In this document: piece by piece, positions 1 through 8,001 of the stretch
How positions within the stretch are numbered: the first letter of the stretch is position 1
Layout of the letters: each line of letters opens with the position of its first letter
Assembly: GCF_900240335.1 (NCBI RefSeq)
Contig: NZ_LT964979.1
Location: forward strand, 1,364,001-1,428,000
Source of the DNA: Flavimobilis massiliensis
GTDB taxonomy: Bacteria > Actinomycetota > Actinomycetes > Actinomycetales > Cellulomonadaceae
Length of the DNA stretch: 64,000 nucleotides
Reading direction: 5' to 3'
The notes under the pieces: model-generated
The model's database searches: none
What the model was told of the DNA's origin: nothing
The model's input: the letters and a program-made list of their open reading frames with translations, nothing else
Made by a program: the position numbers and the translations under genes

Positions 1-328
1 CGAGCTGCGCGCTGCCCTCCCCGGGGGCGACCCGGCGGCGTTCGCACGGCGCGTCGACCGGGACTGGCCGTCGGCGTCCGTCACCGCAGACACGGCGACG
101 GGCACCGTCCGCATCTCCCCCGGGAAGCTCGGCAGCGACAAGGGGCGCACGCTCACGCGGCTCGCCCACTGGGCGGTCGCCGTCGCCGAGGACGGCCAGG
201 TCGCTTCGGTCGCCGTCGGCGACCGCGTCTGGGAACGTTCGACGGCCGCGTGGCGGACCGTCGTCCCGACGGAAGGCACCGCACCGACCTCGAAGGCCGA
301 CGCGGTCACCGTGACGCTCGTCCCCTGA
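1..328 (+). CDS. C-terminal part of an unidentified protein
   Basis: The window opens inside this gene. The reading frame starting at base 2 runs 108 codons to a TGA at 326-328. The visible part is Ala/Arg/Asp rich with no membrane segment and ends in VTVTLVP. A motif DKGRTLTRLAHWAVAVAEDG is visible but I do not recognise the family. It converges on rsrA with 36 bp between the stop codons. Nothing assigns a function. Confidence 0.6.
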   Translation, partial: ELRAALPGGDPAAFARRVDRDWPSASVTADTATGTVRISPGKLGSDKGRTLTRLAHWAVAVAEDGQVASVAVGDRVWERSTAAWRTVVPTEGTAPTSKADAVTVTLVP

Positions 329-364
329 CGGAGCCTCGCCCAGGCGACGAGCGCCCCGCTCCGG

Positions 365-637
365 TCAGAACTCCGTGCGCCACACCGCGATCTGCGTGCT
401 GATGCGCACGCGGAGCGACTCCGGAGCGCGCTCGCAGCACGAGCGGCGCAGCACGACGCGCATGATCTCCTCGATCTCGAGGGCGCCGAGCTCAGGCGCG
501 ACCTCGGCGACGTTCGCCCGCAGGTCTGCCGCGTCAGCGACCGTCATGTCCGAGCGCAGGTAGTCCTCGACATGACTGATGACCTCGGCGCACTCCTCGC
601 CGTCGAGCGGACGGCCGTCGGGAGCGGTGCTGCTCAT
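365..637 (-). CDS. rsrA: RsrA-like anti-sigma factor lacking the zinc-binding motif
   Basis: A 90-residue partner of the adjacent SigR gene, whose stop it overlaps by ATGA. Aligned without gaps from Met31 to Streptomyces coelicolor RsrA (as I remember it), Cys16 matches Cys11 and the helix around CAEVISHVEDYL is conserved. The three other zinc ligands are replaced: His37 by Asn42, Cys41 by Val46, Cys44 by Glu49. A Cys-Cys pair (67-68) matches Cys61/62. RsrA normally holds SigR in its zinc-bound reduced form and releases it on disulfide stress, so this copy should switch differently or not at all. The family call rests on position and the conserved flanks. Confidence 0.85.
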   Translation of the reverse strand: MSSTAPDGRPLDGEECAEVISHVEDYLRSDMTVADAADLRANVAEVAPELGALEIEEIMRVVLRRSCCERAPESLRVRISTQIAVWRTEF

Positions 638-1257
638 GACTCCTCCTGCGTCCCCGCGGGCAGGAGCCCGCGCTCGGCCGCGTACCCCGCGAGGAGCGTG
701 CGCAGCTGCGCGCGCCCCCGGTGGAGCCGCGACATGACCGTGCCGATGGGCGTGCCCATGATCTCGGCGATCTCCTTGTACGGGAAACCCTCGACGTCCG
801 CGAGGTACACGGCGATGCGCCGGTCCTCAGGAAGGGCCGCGAGCGCGTCCTTGACGTCGGAGTCCGGCAGCGCGTCGAGCGCCTCGACCTCCGCCGAGCG
901 CAGGCCGGTCGACGTGTGCGACGCCGCGCGGGCGATCTGCCAGTCCTCGATATCCTCGGTCTGCGACTTCTTGGGCTCGCGCTGCTGCTTGCGGTACGTG
1001 TTGATGAACGTGTTCGTGAGGATGCGGTACAGCCACGCCTTGAGGTTCGTGTCCGGACGGTACTGGTGGAACGCCGCGAACGCCTTCACGAAGGCTTCCT
1101 GGACGAGGTCCTCGGCGTCCGTCGGGTTGCGCGTCATGCGCAGCGCGGCCGCGTAGAGGGCGTCAAGGTAGCCGAGCGCGTCGCGCTCGAAGCGCGCCCG
1201 CCGCTCGGCGTCGGTCTCGTCCGCGGGGGCTCGGCGGGTGTCGTCGGTCTCGTCCAT
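634..1257 (-). CDS. sigR: ECF RNA polymerase sigma factor SigR/SigH
   Basis: A 207-residue sigma factor of the SigR/SigH group that directs the thiol-oxidative stress regulon. Region 2 (DAEDLVQEAFVKAFAAF and the following YRPDTNLKAWLYRILTN) and region 4 (ALPEDRRIAVYLADVEG, then the EIMGTPIGTVMSRLHRGR helix-turn-helix) are both present. The ATG at 1257 follows a TAGGCT hexamer by 8 nt. In the same frame a GTG at 1347 would add 30 residues; it sits just downstream of a perfect SigR-type promoter, which suggests an induced longer isoform. The gene is followed by rsrA with a 4-bp overlap and diverges from the DoxX gene. Confidence 0.95.
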   Translation of the reverse strand: MDETDDTRRAPADETDAERRARFERDALGYLDALYAAALRMTRNPTDAEDLVQEAFVKAFAAFHQYRPDTNLKAWLYRILTNTFINTYRKQQREPKKSQTEDIEDWQIARAASHTSTGLRSAEVEALDALPDSDVKDALAALPEDRRIAVYLADVEGFPYKEIAEIMGTPIGTVMSRLHRGRAQLRTLLAGYAAERGLLPAGTQEES

Positions 1258-1265
1258 CACGGGCA

Positions 1266-1271
1266 AGCCTA
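1266..1271 (-). promoter_or_regulatory. -10 hexamer of a housekeeping sigR promoter
   Basis: TAGGCT lies 8 nt before the ATG of the 207-residue SigR form. It fits the TAGNNT hexamers found 6-7 nt before several other start codons here and would give an almost leaderless constitutive transcript. No clear -35 element is seen. Confidence 0.45.
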
Positions 1272-1355
1272 GCCGGGGCAGCGCGTACGGCGCCGTCGGT
1301 CGGTCGACGGCGCCCACGGTGGGACGAGGAGGGGCGGAGCAGCTCACATCCCGTC

Positions 1356-1381
1356 AACACGTTCCCCCTGCCAGGCATTCC
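1356..1381 (-). promoter_or_regulatory. SigR-dependent autoregulatory promoter
   Basis: Read on the minus strand this is GGAAT-N18-GTT, with GGGGAAT and GTTG at its ends, matching the established SigR/SigH consensus (GGGAAT, 18-19 nt, GTT). ATTCC occupies 1377-1381 and AAC 1356-1358 on the plus strand. Predicted transcription would begin near 1348-1351, next to the GTG (1347) that opens the extended SigR reading frame. Confidence 0.85.
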
Positions 1382-1436
1382 CCACGAGCGCTACCGTGGG
1401 ATCTCGTCGTACGTGTCCCGGCCGAAGGAGCCCCCC

Positions 1437-1904
1437 ATGCTCGTCCGTCGTCTCGCCCGCCCGATGCTCGCCTCGTGGTACGTCCATGACGGACTTGACG
1501 CCGTGCGGACGCCCGCGCCGCACGTCGCGGTGGCCCGTCCCGTCGCGGACCGTGTGACCTCGGCCCTCGGCCGCGCGCCGCTGCCCGACCGCACGCTCGC
1601 GTGGGCCGTGCGCGCGCACGGCGCCGCGACGATCCTCGCAGGCGCAGGTCTTGCGCTCGGCCGGGCGCCGCGCTCGAGTGCCGCGACCCTCGCGCTCCTC
1701 ACGCTGCCGCTCGTCGTGGCGCAGCAGCCCTTGACGTCCCGACGCACGGTCGACCGTGAACGTGTCACGCCGTTCGTCCACGCGCTCGGCGGACTTGGCG
1801 CCGCGGTGCTCACCGCGGTCGACCTCGAGGGACGCCCCGGGGTCGCGTGGCGCGTCGACAAGGCGCGACGCGACCGTGCGGACCGTGCGACGCACGAGGA
1901 GTGA
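1437..1904 (+). CDS. DoxX family membrane protein
   Basis: A 155-residue protein with the DoxX pattern: an N-terminal RPMLASWYVHDGLDAVR segment, an amphipathic stretch, then three hydrophobic segments (around residues 55-75, 80-92 and 113-128). DoxX-like proteins are small membrane proteins, some linked to thiol and oxidative-stress complexes; the substrate is unknown. The ATG at 1437 is preceded by GAAGGAG 6 nt upstream, better than a GTG at 1413. It diverges from sigR, and a small CCCACG/CGTGGG palindrome lies between the two promoters. I saw no SigR-type promoter facing this gene. Confidence 0.75.
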   Translation: MLVRRLARPMLASWYVHDGLDAVRTPAPHVAVARPVADRVTSALGRAPLPDRTLAWAVRAHGAATILAGAGLALGRAPRSSAATLALLTLPLVVAQQPLTSRRTVDRERVTPFVHALGGLGAAVLTAVDLEGRPGVAWRVDKARRDRADRATHEE

Positions 1905-1951
1905 GACGTCTCGCGGCCCGGCCGCGCCCGGCCCGTCCGACGCCGCTCCGA

Positions 1952-1957
1952 TAGCCT
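1952..1957 (+). promoter_or_regulatory. -10 hexamer, leaderless aroA
   Basis: TAGCCT ends exactly 6 nt before the aroA ATG at 1964 and no Shine-Dalgarno sequence is present, so the mRNA probably starts at or next to the start codon. Confidence 0.55.
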
Positions 1958-1963
1958 GACGGC

Positions 1964-3301
1964 ATGACCACCTCGACGCCGAACACCCCTGTGCCCGACG
2001 CCGCCTCCACCCCTGACCCGGCGTGGGCCGCGCCCACCGCCGCGAGCCCCCTCGACGCGACCGTCGAGGTTCCGGGCTCGAAGTCGCTCACGAACCGCTA
2101 CCTCGTGCTCGCCGCGCTCGCGAACGGCCCGAGCGAGCTCCGCGGCGCGCTCAGCAGCCGTGACACGCTGCTCATGGCGGAGGCCCTGCGGCAGCTGGGT
2201 GTGGGCGTCGAGGTCGACGGCACGACGTGGCGCGTCGCCCCGGGCGAGCTGCGCGGCCCGGCGTCAATCGACTGCGGTCTCGCGGGGACGGTCATGCGGT
2301 TCCTGCCTGCGGTGGCCGCGCTCGCCGACGGTCCCGTGCGCTTCGACGGCGACGCAGGGGCGCGCGTGCGCCCCATGGGCCCGGTCCTCGCGGGCCTGCG
2401 CAACCTCGGCGTCCCCGTGACGGCTGACGACGGCACGGAGCCGTCGACCCTCCCGTTCACGGTCGAGGGTCGCGGCGGCGTCGTCGGCGGTGCGGTCGAC
2501 GTCGACGCGAGCGCGTCGAGCCAGTTCGTCTCCGGCCTCCTCCTCGCGGGCGCACGCTTCGACCGGGGGCTGCGCCTGCGTCACGTCGGGACCGCGCTGC
2601 CGAGCCTCCCCCACATCGAGATGACCGTCGACGTCCTGCGCGGCGCAGGGGTCGAGGTCGACGATTCGACGCCGTCGACGTGGGTCGTCGCCCCGGGGCC
2701 GATCGTCGCGCGCGACGTGCGTGTCGAGCCCGACCTCTCGAACGCGAGCCCGTTCCTCGCGGCCGCACTCGTCGCAGGCGGCACCGTCCGCGTCTCGGGC
2801 TGGCCGACGTCGACGACGCAGCCGGGGGCGCTCGTCCCCGAGCTCTTCGAGCAGCTCGGCGCACGCACGCGTCGCGTGGGCGACGCGCTCGAGGTCACCG
2901 GCACGGGCCGCATCCGCGGCCTCGACGTCGACCTCCACGCCGCGGGCGAGCTCACCCCGACGATCGCGGCCCTCGCCGCGCTCGCCGAGACGCCCAGCCG
3001 CCTGCGCGGCATCGCGCACCTCCGCGGTCACGAGACCGACCGTCTCGCGGCGCTCGTCTGCGAGATCAACCGGCTCGGCGGCCGCGCGACCGAGACGGAG
3101 GACGGTCTGACGATCGAGCCTGCCGCGCTCCACGGCGGCACCGTCGAGACGTACCACGACCACCGCATGGCGACGTTCGGTGCGATCCTCGGCCTGCGCG
3201 TCCCCGGCGTGCGCGTCGAGGACGTCGCGACGACCGCGAAGACCCTCCCGGACTTCACCGGCATGTGGGGCTCGATGCTCGCGGCGACGGCACGGAGCTG
3301 A
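1964..3301 (+). CDS. aroA: 3-phosphoshikimate 1-carboxyvinyltransferase (EPSP synthase)
   Basis: A 445-residue cytosolic enzyme that joins phosphoenolpyruvate to shikimate-3-phosphate in the aromatic amino acid pathway. The substrate-binding motif PGSKSLTNR (37-45), the family motif DCGLAGTVMRFLP (about 103-115), SASSQFVSGLLL and the C-terminal RGHETDRLAAL and YHDHRMAT motifs are all present. The length fits the family, apart from an N-terminal extension of about 30 residues rich in Thr, Pro and Ala. rsgA follows after 5 nt, probably co-transcribed. The order sigR, rsrA, aroA, rsgA is conserved in actinobacteria. Confidence 0.97.
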   Translation: MTTSTPNTPVPDAASTPDPAWAAPTAASPLDATVEVPGSKSLTNRYLVLAALANGPSELRGALSSRDTLLMAEALRQLGVGVEVDGTTWRVAPGELRGPASIDCGLAGTVMRFLPAVAALADGPVRFDGDAGARVRPMGPVLAGLRNLGVPVTADDGTEPSTLPFTVEGRGGVVGGAVDVDASASSQFVSGLLLAGARFDRGLRLRHVGTALPSLPHIEMTVDVLRGAGVEVDDSTPSTWVVAPGPIVARDVRVEPDLSNASPFLAAALVAGGTVRVSGWPTSTTQPGALVPELFEQLGARTRRVGDALEVTGTGRIRGLDVDLHAAGELTPTIAALAALAETPSRLRGIAHLRGHETDRLAALVCEINRLGGRATETEDGLTIEPAALHGGTVETYHDHRMATFGAILGLRVPGVRVEDVATTAKTLPDFTGMWGSMLAATARS

Positions 3302-3306
3302 CCCGC

Positions 3307-4347
3307 GTGAGCCCGCGGCAGCGTGACGAGTCGGACTTCCACGCGCGCCCGTCCCGCCGCGGCTCGCGGCCGCGCACCAAGCAGCGGCCCGAGCACGCGG
3401 ACGCGGAGCGCGGGCTCGTCACGGGCGTCGACCGCGGGCGCTACACGCTCCTGCTCGACGAGGACGGTCCGGACGAGCGCATCGTCACCGCGATGAAGGC
3501 GCGCGAGCTCACCCGCTCGCGTGTCGTGTGCGGCGACGCGGTCGACGTCGTCGGCGACACGAGCGGCGACGACGGCTCGCTCGCACGTATCGTCCGCATC
3601 GCCGAGCGTGTCTCGGTGCTCCGGCGAACGGCCGACGACACCGACCCGTACGAGCGCATCGTCGTCGCGAACGCCGACCAGCTCGTCGTCGTCACCGCGC
3701 TCGCCGACCCCGAGCCCCGGCCGCGCATGATCGACCGGTGCGTCGTCGCCGCGTACGACGCCGGCATGGACGTCCTCCTGTGCCTGACGAAGTCGGACCT
3801 CGCGTCTCCGGACGCACTCCTGGCGCTCTACGAGCCGCTCGGCGTCGAGGTCGTCGTCACGCGGCGCGACGACGCGGGCGGCGTGCCCGCCGCGGACGCC
3901 GTTCGCGACCGCCTGCGCGGTCGCACGTCCGTGCTCGTCGGGCATTCGGGCGTCGGCAAGTCGACGCTCGTCAACGCGCTCGTCCCGGGAGCAGCGCGTG
4001 CGACCGGGCGCGTCAACGACGTCACGGGCCGAGGGCGGCACACGTCGACGAGCGCCGTCGCGCTGCGGCTGCCTGACCACGACGGCTGGGTCATCGACAC
4101 CCCTGGCGTGCGGTCCTTCGGGCTCGCGCACGTCGAGCCCGCGACGATCCTCGCCGCGTTCGACGACCTCGCCGAAGCCGCCGCAGAGTGCCCCCGCGGA
4201 TGTACGCACCTCGCGGACGCTCCCGACTGCGAGCTCGACACCTGGGTCGCGGCCGTCACCGACGACTCGGCCGAGCACACGTGGCGCGCGCGTCGGCTCG
4301 ACTCGTTCCGGCGCGTCCTCGCGGCACGCACGGGCGCGGCGGAGTAA
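3307..4347 (+). CDS. rsgA: Small ribosomal subunit biogenesis GTPase RsgA
   Basis: A 346-residue circularly permuted GTPase that acts late in 30S subunit maturation. An N-terminal basic tail and OB-fold lead into the permuted G motifs: G4 TKSDL (161-165), G1 GHSGVGKS (212-219), G2 GRGRHTS (241-247), then G3 DTPGV (264-268). The C-terminal zinc site has C295, C299, H301 and C308. The permuted order G4-G1-G3 is diagnostic. The GTG at 3307 starts 5 nt after the aroA stop; the upstream open frame lies inside aroA and is not used. Confidence 0.95.
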   Translation: MSPRQRDESDFHARPSRRGSRPRTKQRPEHADAERGLVTGVDRGRYTLLLDEDGPDERIVTAMKARELTRSRVVCGDAVDVVGDTSGDDGSLARIVRIAERVSVLRRTADDTDPYERIVVANADQLVVVTALADPEPRPRMIDRCVVAAYDAGMDVLLCLTKSDLASPDALLALYEPLGVEVVVTRRDDAGGVPAADAVRDRLRGRTSVLVGHSGVGKSTLVNALVPGAARATGRVNDVTGRGRHTSTSAVALRLPDHDGWVIDTPGVRSFGLAHVEPATILAAFDDLAEAAAECPRGCTHLADAPDCELDTWVAAVTDDSAEHTWRARRLDSFRRVLAARTGAAE

Positions 4348-4411
4348 GCCCTCACGCTGAGCGCGGGTGCCCGCACGGCGGGCCGCGACGACGCGCGCAC
4401 GCGGCGCCCGC

Positions 4412-4417
4412 TAGCGT
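4412..4417 (+). promoter_or_regulatory. -10 hexamer, leaderless hisN
   Basis: TAGCGT lies 7 nt before the hisN ATG at 4425 with no Shine-Dalgarno sequence between them. A separate hisN transcript is therefore likely despite the short 77-nt gap to rsgA. Confidence 0.5.
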
Positions 4418-4424
4418 GGGCGGC

Positions 4425-5219
4425 ATGACCCAGACGGCTACGTACGACGACGACCTCCGCCTTGCGCACGCGATCGCCGACCAGGTCGACTCCCTGACGA
4501 TGTCACGCTTCAAGGCGCTCGACCTTCACGTCGAGACGAAGCCCGACCACACCCCCGTCTCCGACGCCGACAAGGCCGCCGAGGACCTCGTCCGCAGCCT
4601 GCTGTCACGCTCGCGCGGCCGCGATGCGTTCCTCGGCGAGGAGACCGGCGCGAGCGGGCACAGCTCCCGCCAGTGGGTGCTCGACCCGATCGACGGCACG
4701 AAGAACTTCGTCCGCGGCGTCCCCGTCTGGGCGACCCTCATCGCGCTGCTCGTCGACGGCGAGCCCGTCGTCGGCCTCGTGAGCGCGCCCGCGCTCCAGC
4801 GCCGCTGGTGGGCCGCCCGCGGCACCGGCGCGTGGTCGGGCCGTTCGCTGTCCGCCGCGACCCGCCTCCACGTCTCGGGCGTGAGCAGCATCGACGACGC
4901 GTCGTTCTCGTATTCGAGCCTCACGGGCTGGCAGGACATCGATCGGCTCACGGGCCTGCTCACCGTCTCCGACGCCGTGTGGCGCACGCGCGCCTACGGC
5001 GACTTCTGGTCGTACATGCTCGTCGCCGAGGGCGCGGTCGACGCGGCCGCCGAGCCCGAACTCGCGCTCCACGACATGGCGGCGCTCGTCCCCATCGTCA
5101 CGGAGGCCGGCGGACGCTTTACGTCCCTCGCGGGCGTCGACGGGCCGCACGGCGGCAACGCGATCGCGACGAACGGGCTCCTGCACGACGCGTTCCTCGA
5201 GCACCTCGGCACGGCCTGA
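4425..5219 (+). CDS. hisN: Histidinol-phosphatase, inositol monophosphatase family
   Basis: A 264-residue Mg-dependent phosphatase. The metal-binding motifs are clear: D47 (VSDADK), GEE (71-73) and WVLDPIDGTKNF (84-95). The C-terminal acidic motif reads ALHDMAALVPIVTEAGG. In actinobacteria the member beside aroA-rsgA is generally annotated as the histidinol-phosphate phosphatase of histidine synthesis; that assignment rests on synteny, since the family also takes inositol phosphate and related substrates. Confidence 0.85.
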   Translation: MTQTATYDDDLRLAHAIADQVDSLTMSRFKALDLHVETKPDHTPVSDADKAAEDLVRSLLSRSRGRDAFLGEETGASGHSSRQWVLDPIDGTKNFVRGVPVWATLIALLVDGEPVVGLVSAPALQRRWWAARGTGAWSGRSLSAATRLHVSGVSSIDDASFSYSSLTGWQDIDRLTGLLTVSDAVWRTRAYGDFWSYMLVAEGAVDAAAEPELALHDMAALVPIVTEAGGRFTSLAGVDGPHGGNAIATNGLLHDAFLEHLGTA

Positions 5220-5298
5220 CACGCACCCGAAGCCGGCCAGGGCAGCGGCCGCCACCATCGTCGCCGGGGCGCCCGGTTCCCCGCTGGGGGCGGGGCGC

Positions 5299-5784
5299 TC
5301 AGCGCGGGATGTCGGCGATCTCGATCGCGTCGTACCAGAGCAGGTCACGCTCGACGAGGCGTTCGACCGCGGCGTCGTCGCCCGCGAGCGTCGCCACGAC
5401 GTCCGCGGCAGCCTCGGGCTCGTCGACGTGCGCGCACACGAGCGTCGCTCCCTCAACCGGGGCGACGAGGTCGACCGCGCTCGGCGTGAGGATCGCCGCG
5501 TCCCCCGCGGCGTCGACAACGACGTCGTCGGGCACCTCGAGCGTGAGGACGAGCCTCAGCCGGGGTGCGGCCGGCGCGAGAGCGAGCGCCGTGAGCGAGT
5601 CGTCCGCGGCCGCGAGGTGCGCCGAGTACTCGAGCCCCTCCTGGTCCTCGTCAGGCAGCGCGGCCGCGAGCGCGGCCGTCACCGTGTGGGCCCGGCCCGG
5701 GGCGAGATCGAGCGTCGTGCGACCGCCCGCGGCGGACCGGGCACCGACGAGGAGCTCGAGCGTGGCGGGCAGGTAGATGCGCAT
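5299..5784 (-). CDS. DUF6912 family protein
   Basis: A 161-residue soluble alpha/beta protein starting MRIYLPATLELL, typical of an uncharacterised actinobacterial family (DUF6912) found next to the Ssd/CpaE-like ATPase. The ATG at 5784 lies 8 nt past the ssd stop; a TTG at 5796 would overlap ssd. No catalytic motif or membrane segment is visible. It is probably translated from the same mRNA as the SAF and Ssd genes. Function unknown. Confidence 0.7.
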   Translation of the reverse strand: MRIYLPATLELLVGARSAAGGRTTLDLAPGRAHTVTAALAAALPDEDQEGLEYSAHLAAADDSLTALALAPAAPRLRLVLTLEVPDDVVVDAAGDAAILTPSAVDLVAPVEGATLVCAHVDEPEAAADVVATLAGDDAAVERLVERDLLWYDAIEIADIPR

Positions 5785-5792
5785 GGGACCAG

Positions 5793-7133
5793 TCAACCAC
5801 CGCTGCGCCCGCTGAGGACGCTGCCGTGCCGGGCGAGCGCCTCACGTCGACGGGCGAGGAGCTCGTCCGCGAGCGCGACGTAGGCGCGCCGCACGGGCGA
5901 GCCCGGCGCGTGCTCCGCGAGCGTCCCGCCCGCGAGGAGCGCGGCGTCGAGCGCGGGCCCGTCGTCGGGGACGACGTGGTCGGGCCGGACGCCCGCGTAC
6001 CGGGCCAGCGCGTCACCGAGCACGGCTGCGGGCCGACCTCCCGTCACCGATGCTCGGGCCCTCGTGAGGACGAGCACCCGATCGCGGGTGAGCGCCGGGA
6101 TCTCGCCGAGGTCGCCGAGCGCGTGGACGAGCCGCTGCACCGCGACGGGATCCGCGCCGCCGACGACGAGGATCGTGTCGGCCGCCGCGAGCGCAGAGAG
6201 CGTGGCGGCGTTGCGCTGTGGGGCTCGCGTGTCGTAGCTGAGCGCCTCGTCGTGCTCGAGCGGCGCAGCGACGTCGACGACGACGATGTCGGCGAGCTCA
6301 CGCGCCGCGCGCCACACGACGTCGAGCGACGTGCCCGAGAGTTCTGGCCAGCGCGCGGCGCGCGCGATGCCCGTGAGGACGGGGAGCGCGCCGACGGGCG
6401 GGGCGAGACCCGCGAGGACAGCGGCGTCGAGCCTGCCCTGGCCCGCAGCGCGGACCGCGAGCGCGAGGCCCGAGGACTCGTCAAGCAGCGCGAGGTGCTG
6501 CGCGACGGCGGGTGCGTGCGAGTCTGCGTCGATGAGGAGGACGCGCGGGGTCTCGTGGCCGATCTGCCGTGGCCGGTGGGCGGCGAGCTCCGCGGCGACG
6601 TTCACCGCGGTCGTCGTGCGTCCCGGGGAGCCCGCGGGTCCCCACACGACGACGACGTGCCCGGGGAGCCTGCGCGGGTCCGCGCCGAGCAGGTCGTCGT
6701 CGCGCGGCGGGGCGGCCGTGGTGGCCGGCGCGGTCGAGGCCTCGCGGCGGGTGGCCGCGCCGAGCCGGTCGCCGAGCGTGTTGTCGAGCAGGGTGGTCGG
6801 CAGGACGAGGTCGGCGCCGAGCGCCCAGGCGCGGGCGGCCTCGGTGCTTCCGGTCTCGTCCGTCCCGTCGACGAGCACGACGACGACAGCGCCGCACGCG
6901 CGCGCCCGCGCGACTGTGTCACGGTCGAGTTGGTCACCCGGAGCGCGATCGAGGCTCACAAGGACGACCTCGCCCGTGCCGGACTCGAGGAGTCCGAGCA
7001 TCTCGACGAGGTGCGCGCACCGGCGCACGAGACGGACGGGGGCGCCCGTGCCTGCGAGCGCGGTCGCGACGACGTCCTCGTGGTCCGCGCCAACGGCGCA
7101 CAGGACGTCGCGGGGGCGTGCGAGGCGGCTCAC
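5793..7133 (-). CDS. Septum-site-determining Ssd / CpaE (TadZ)-like MinD-family ATPase
   Basis: A 446-residue protein with an N-terminal receiver-like domain (1-125), an Ala/Pro linker and a MinD-type P-loop domain. The P-loop is GPAGSPGRTT (165-174): both lysines of the deviant Walker A KGGxGKT are replaced, so ATP hydrolysis is doubtful. LLIDADSH (199-206) fills the Walker A' position. Relatives are TadZ/CpaE, which place Flp pilus machinery at the pole, and mycobacterial Ssd, which affects septation. It starts at a GTG overlapping the SAF gene stop by GTGA. No TadA or Flp pilin gene lies in the window. Confidence 0.8.
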   Translation of the reverse strand: MSRLARPRDVLCAVGADHEDVVATALAGTGAPVRLVRRCAHLVEMLGLLESGTGEVVLVSLDRAPGDQLDRDTVARARACGAVVVVLVDGTDETGSTEAARAWALGADLVLPTTLLDNTLGDRLGAATRREASTAPATTAAPPRDDDLLGADPRRLPGHVVVVWGPAGSPGRTTTAVNVAAELAAHRPRQIGHETPRVLLIDADSHAPAVAQHLALLDESSGLALAVRAAGQGRLDAAVLAGLAPPVGALPVLTGIARAARWPELSGTSLDVVWRAARELADIVVVDVAAPLEHDEALSYDTRAPQRNAATLSALAAADTILVVGGADPVAVQRLVHALGDLGEIPALTRDRVLVLTRARASVTGGRPAAVLGDALARYAGVRPDHVVPDDGPALDAALLAGGTLAEHAPGSPVRRAYVALADELLARRREALARHGSVLSGRSGG

Positions 7134-7882
7134 GGGTCCGCCCGGGTCGGCTCGGCCGGGGGCGTCGCGTCGATGGCCGACGGAGCCGGGGCCGGTTCTG
7201 CGACCGTCCCCGCCGCCTCCTGCGTCGTCGAGCCGACTGCCACGGCGACGAGCGCGAGGTCGCCCTCGGCGGCGAGCGCGCCCAGCACCGTCGGCAGCTC
7301 GGCCTCGGCGACCCTCACCTCGACCGTCGTCCCGCCGGTGAGACCGCTGCCGAACGCCCCGGTCTCCGCCGTCACCGCCGTGACGTCGAGGCCGCGCGCG
7401 ACCGCGCTCGGCGCGGCCGCGTCGCTGCCCGGCTCACGCGCCGGCAGGTGCCAGAGGTCGACGAGGCCGCCGACGACGACGTCGCCCGGCAGCGGACCCG
7501 CGACGGGGATCGCGACCGTGCGGAGCCCCGCCGCGGGCGGGGTGACGAGGAGTGCCCCGGGAACGAGCTCGCCCGCCCGGACGGGCCGCGCGAGGATCGT
7601 CCCCGTGACCACCGAGCGGTCCCGGAGGTACTGCTCCCCCGTCGCGCCGAGCGCGACCTCGACCGGGCGCAGGTCGCCGTCGGCGAGGACGTGCCCGGCC
7701 GGAAGGTCGGTCGCGGCGGCGAGCACGGGCACGGTCTGCCGTGCGGCACGCACCGTCCACGAGCCGAGAGCGACCGAAAGCGCCACGAGGAGGACGCCGA
7801 CGACGAGGCGCGGGTCCTTCCACCCGGGACGCTGCAGTCGGAGGGCCGGTGCGGGTGCACCGGCGACGGCTGGACGGTTCAC
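7130..7882 (-). CDS. CpaB-like SAF domain membrane protein
   Basis: A 250-residue protein with a short basic N-terminus, one membrane segment (about 27-44), then a SAF domain (around 50-105, VPVLAAATDLPAGHVLADGDL) and a beta-rich C-terminal half. This is the layout of Flp pilus CpaB/RcpC and FlgA-like proteins, extracytoplasmic with a membrane anchor. The GTG at 7882 is chosen because GAGGGA precedes it; longer frames run into the HTH promoter region. It heads the SAF-Ssd-DUF6912 operon, diverging from the HTH gene. Confidence 0.75.
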   Translation of the reverse strand: MNRPAVAGAPAPALRLQRPGWKDPRLVVGVLLVALSVALGSWTVRAARQTVPVLAAATDLPAGHVLADGDLRPVEVALGATGEQYLRDRSVVTGTILARPVRAGELVPGALLVTPPAAGLRTVAIPVAGPLPGDVVVGGLVDLWHLPAREPGSDAAAPSAVARGLDVTAVTAETGAFGSGLTGGTTVEVRVAEAELPTVLGALAAEGDLALVAVAVGSTTQEAAGTVAEPAPAPSAIDATPPAEPTRADP

Positions 7883-8001
7883 GGAACTCCCTCGATCGCG
7901 CGGACAACGGTGACATCCTGCCCGGATCCCCGAGGCGCGCAAGCTGAACGGTCGCCTGTGGACGACCGCGAGACCGGGGCGCGTCATGGTTGGATGTCCG
8001 C

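Noticed and set aside
1381..1400. CCCACG/CGTGGG palindrome between sigR and the DoxX gene
   Set aside because: Only 6-bp arms with an 8-nt gap; no second copy in the window, so no case for a specific operator.
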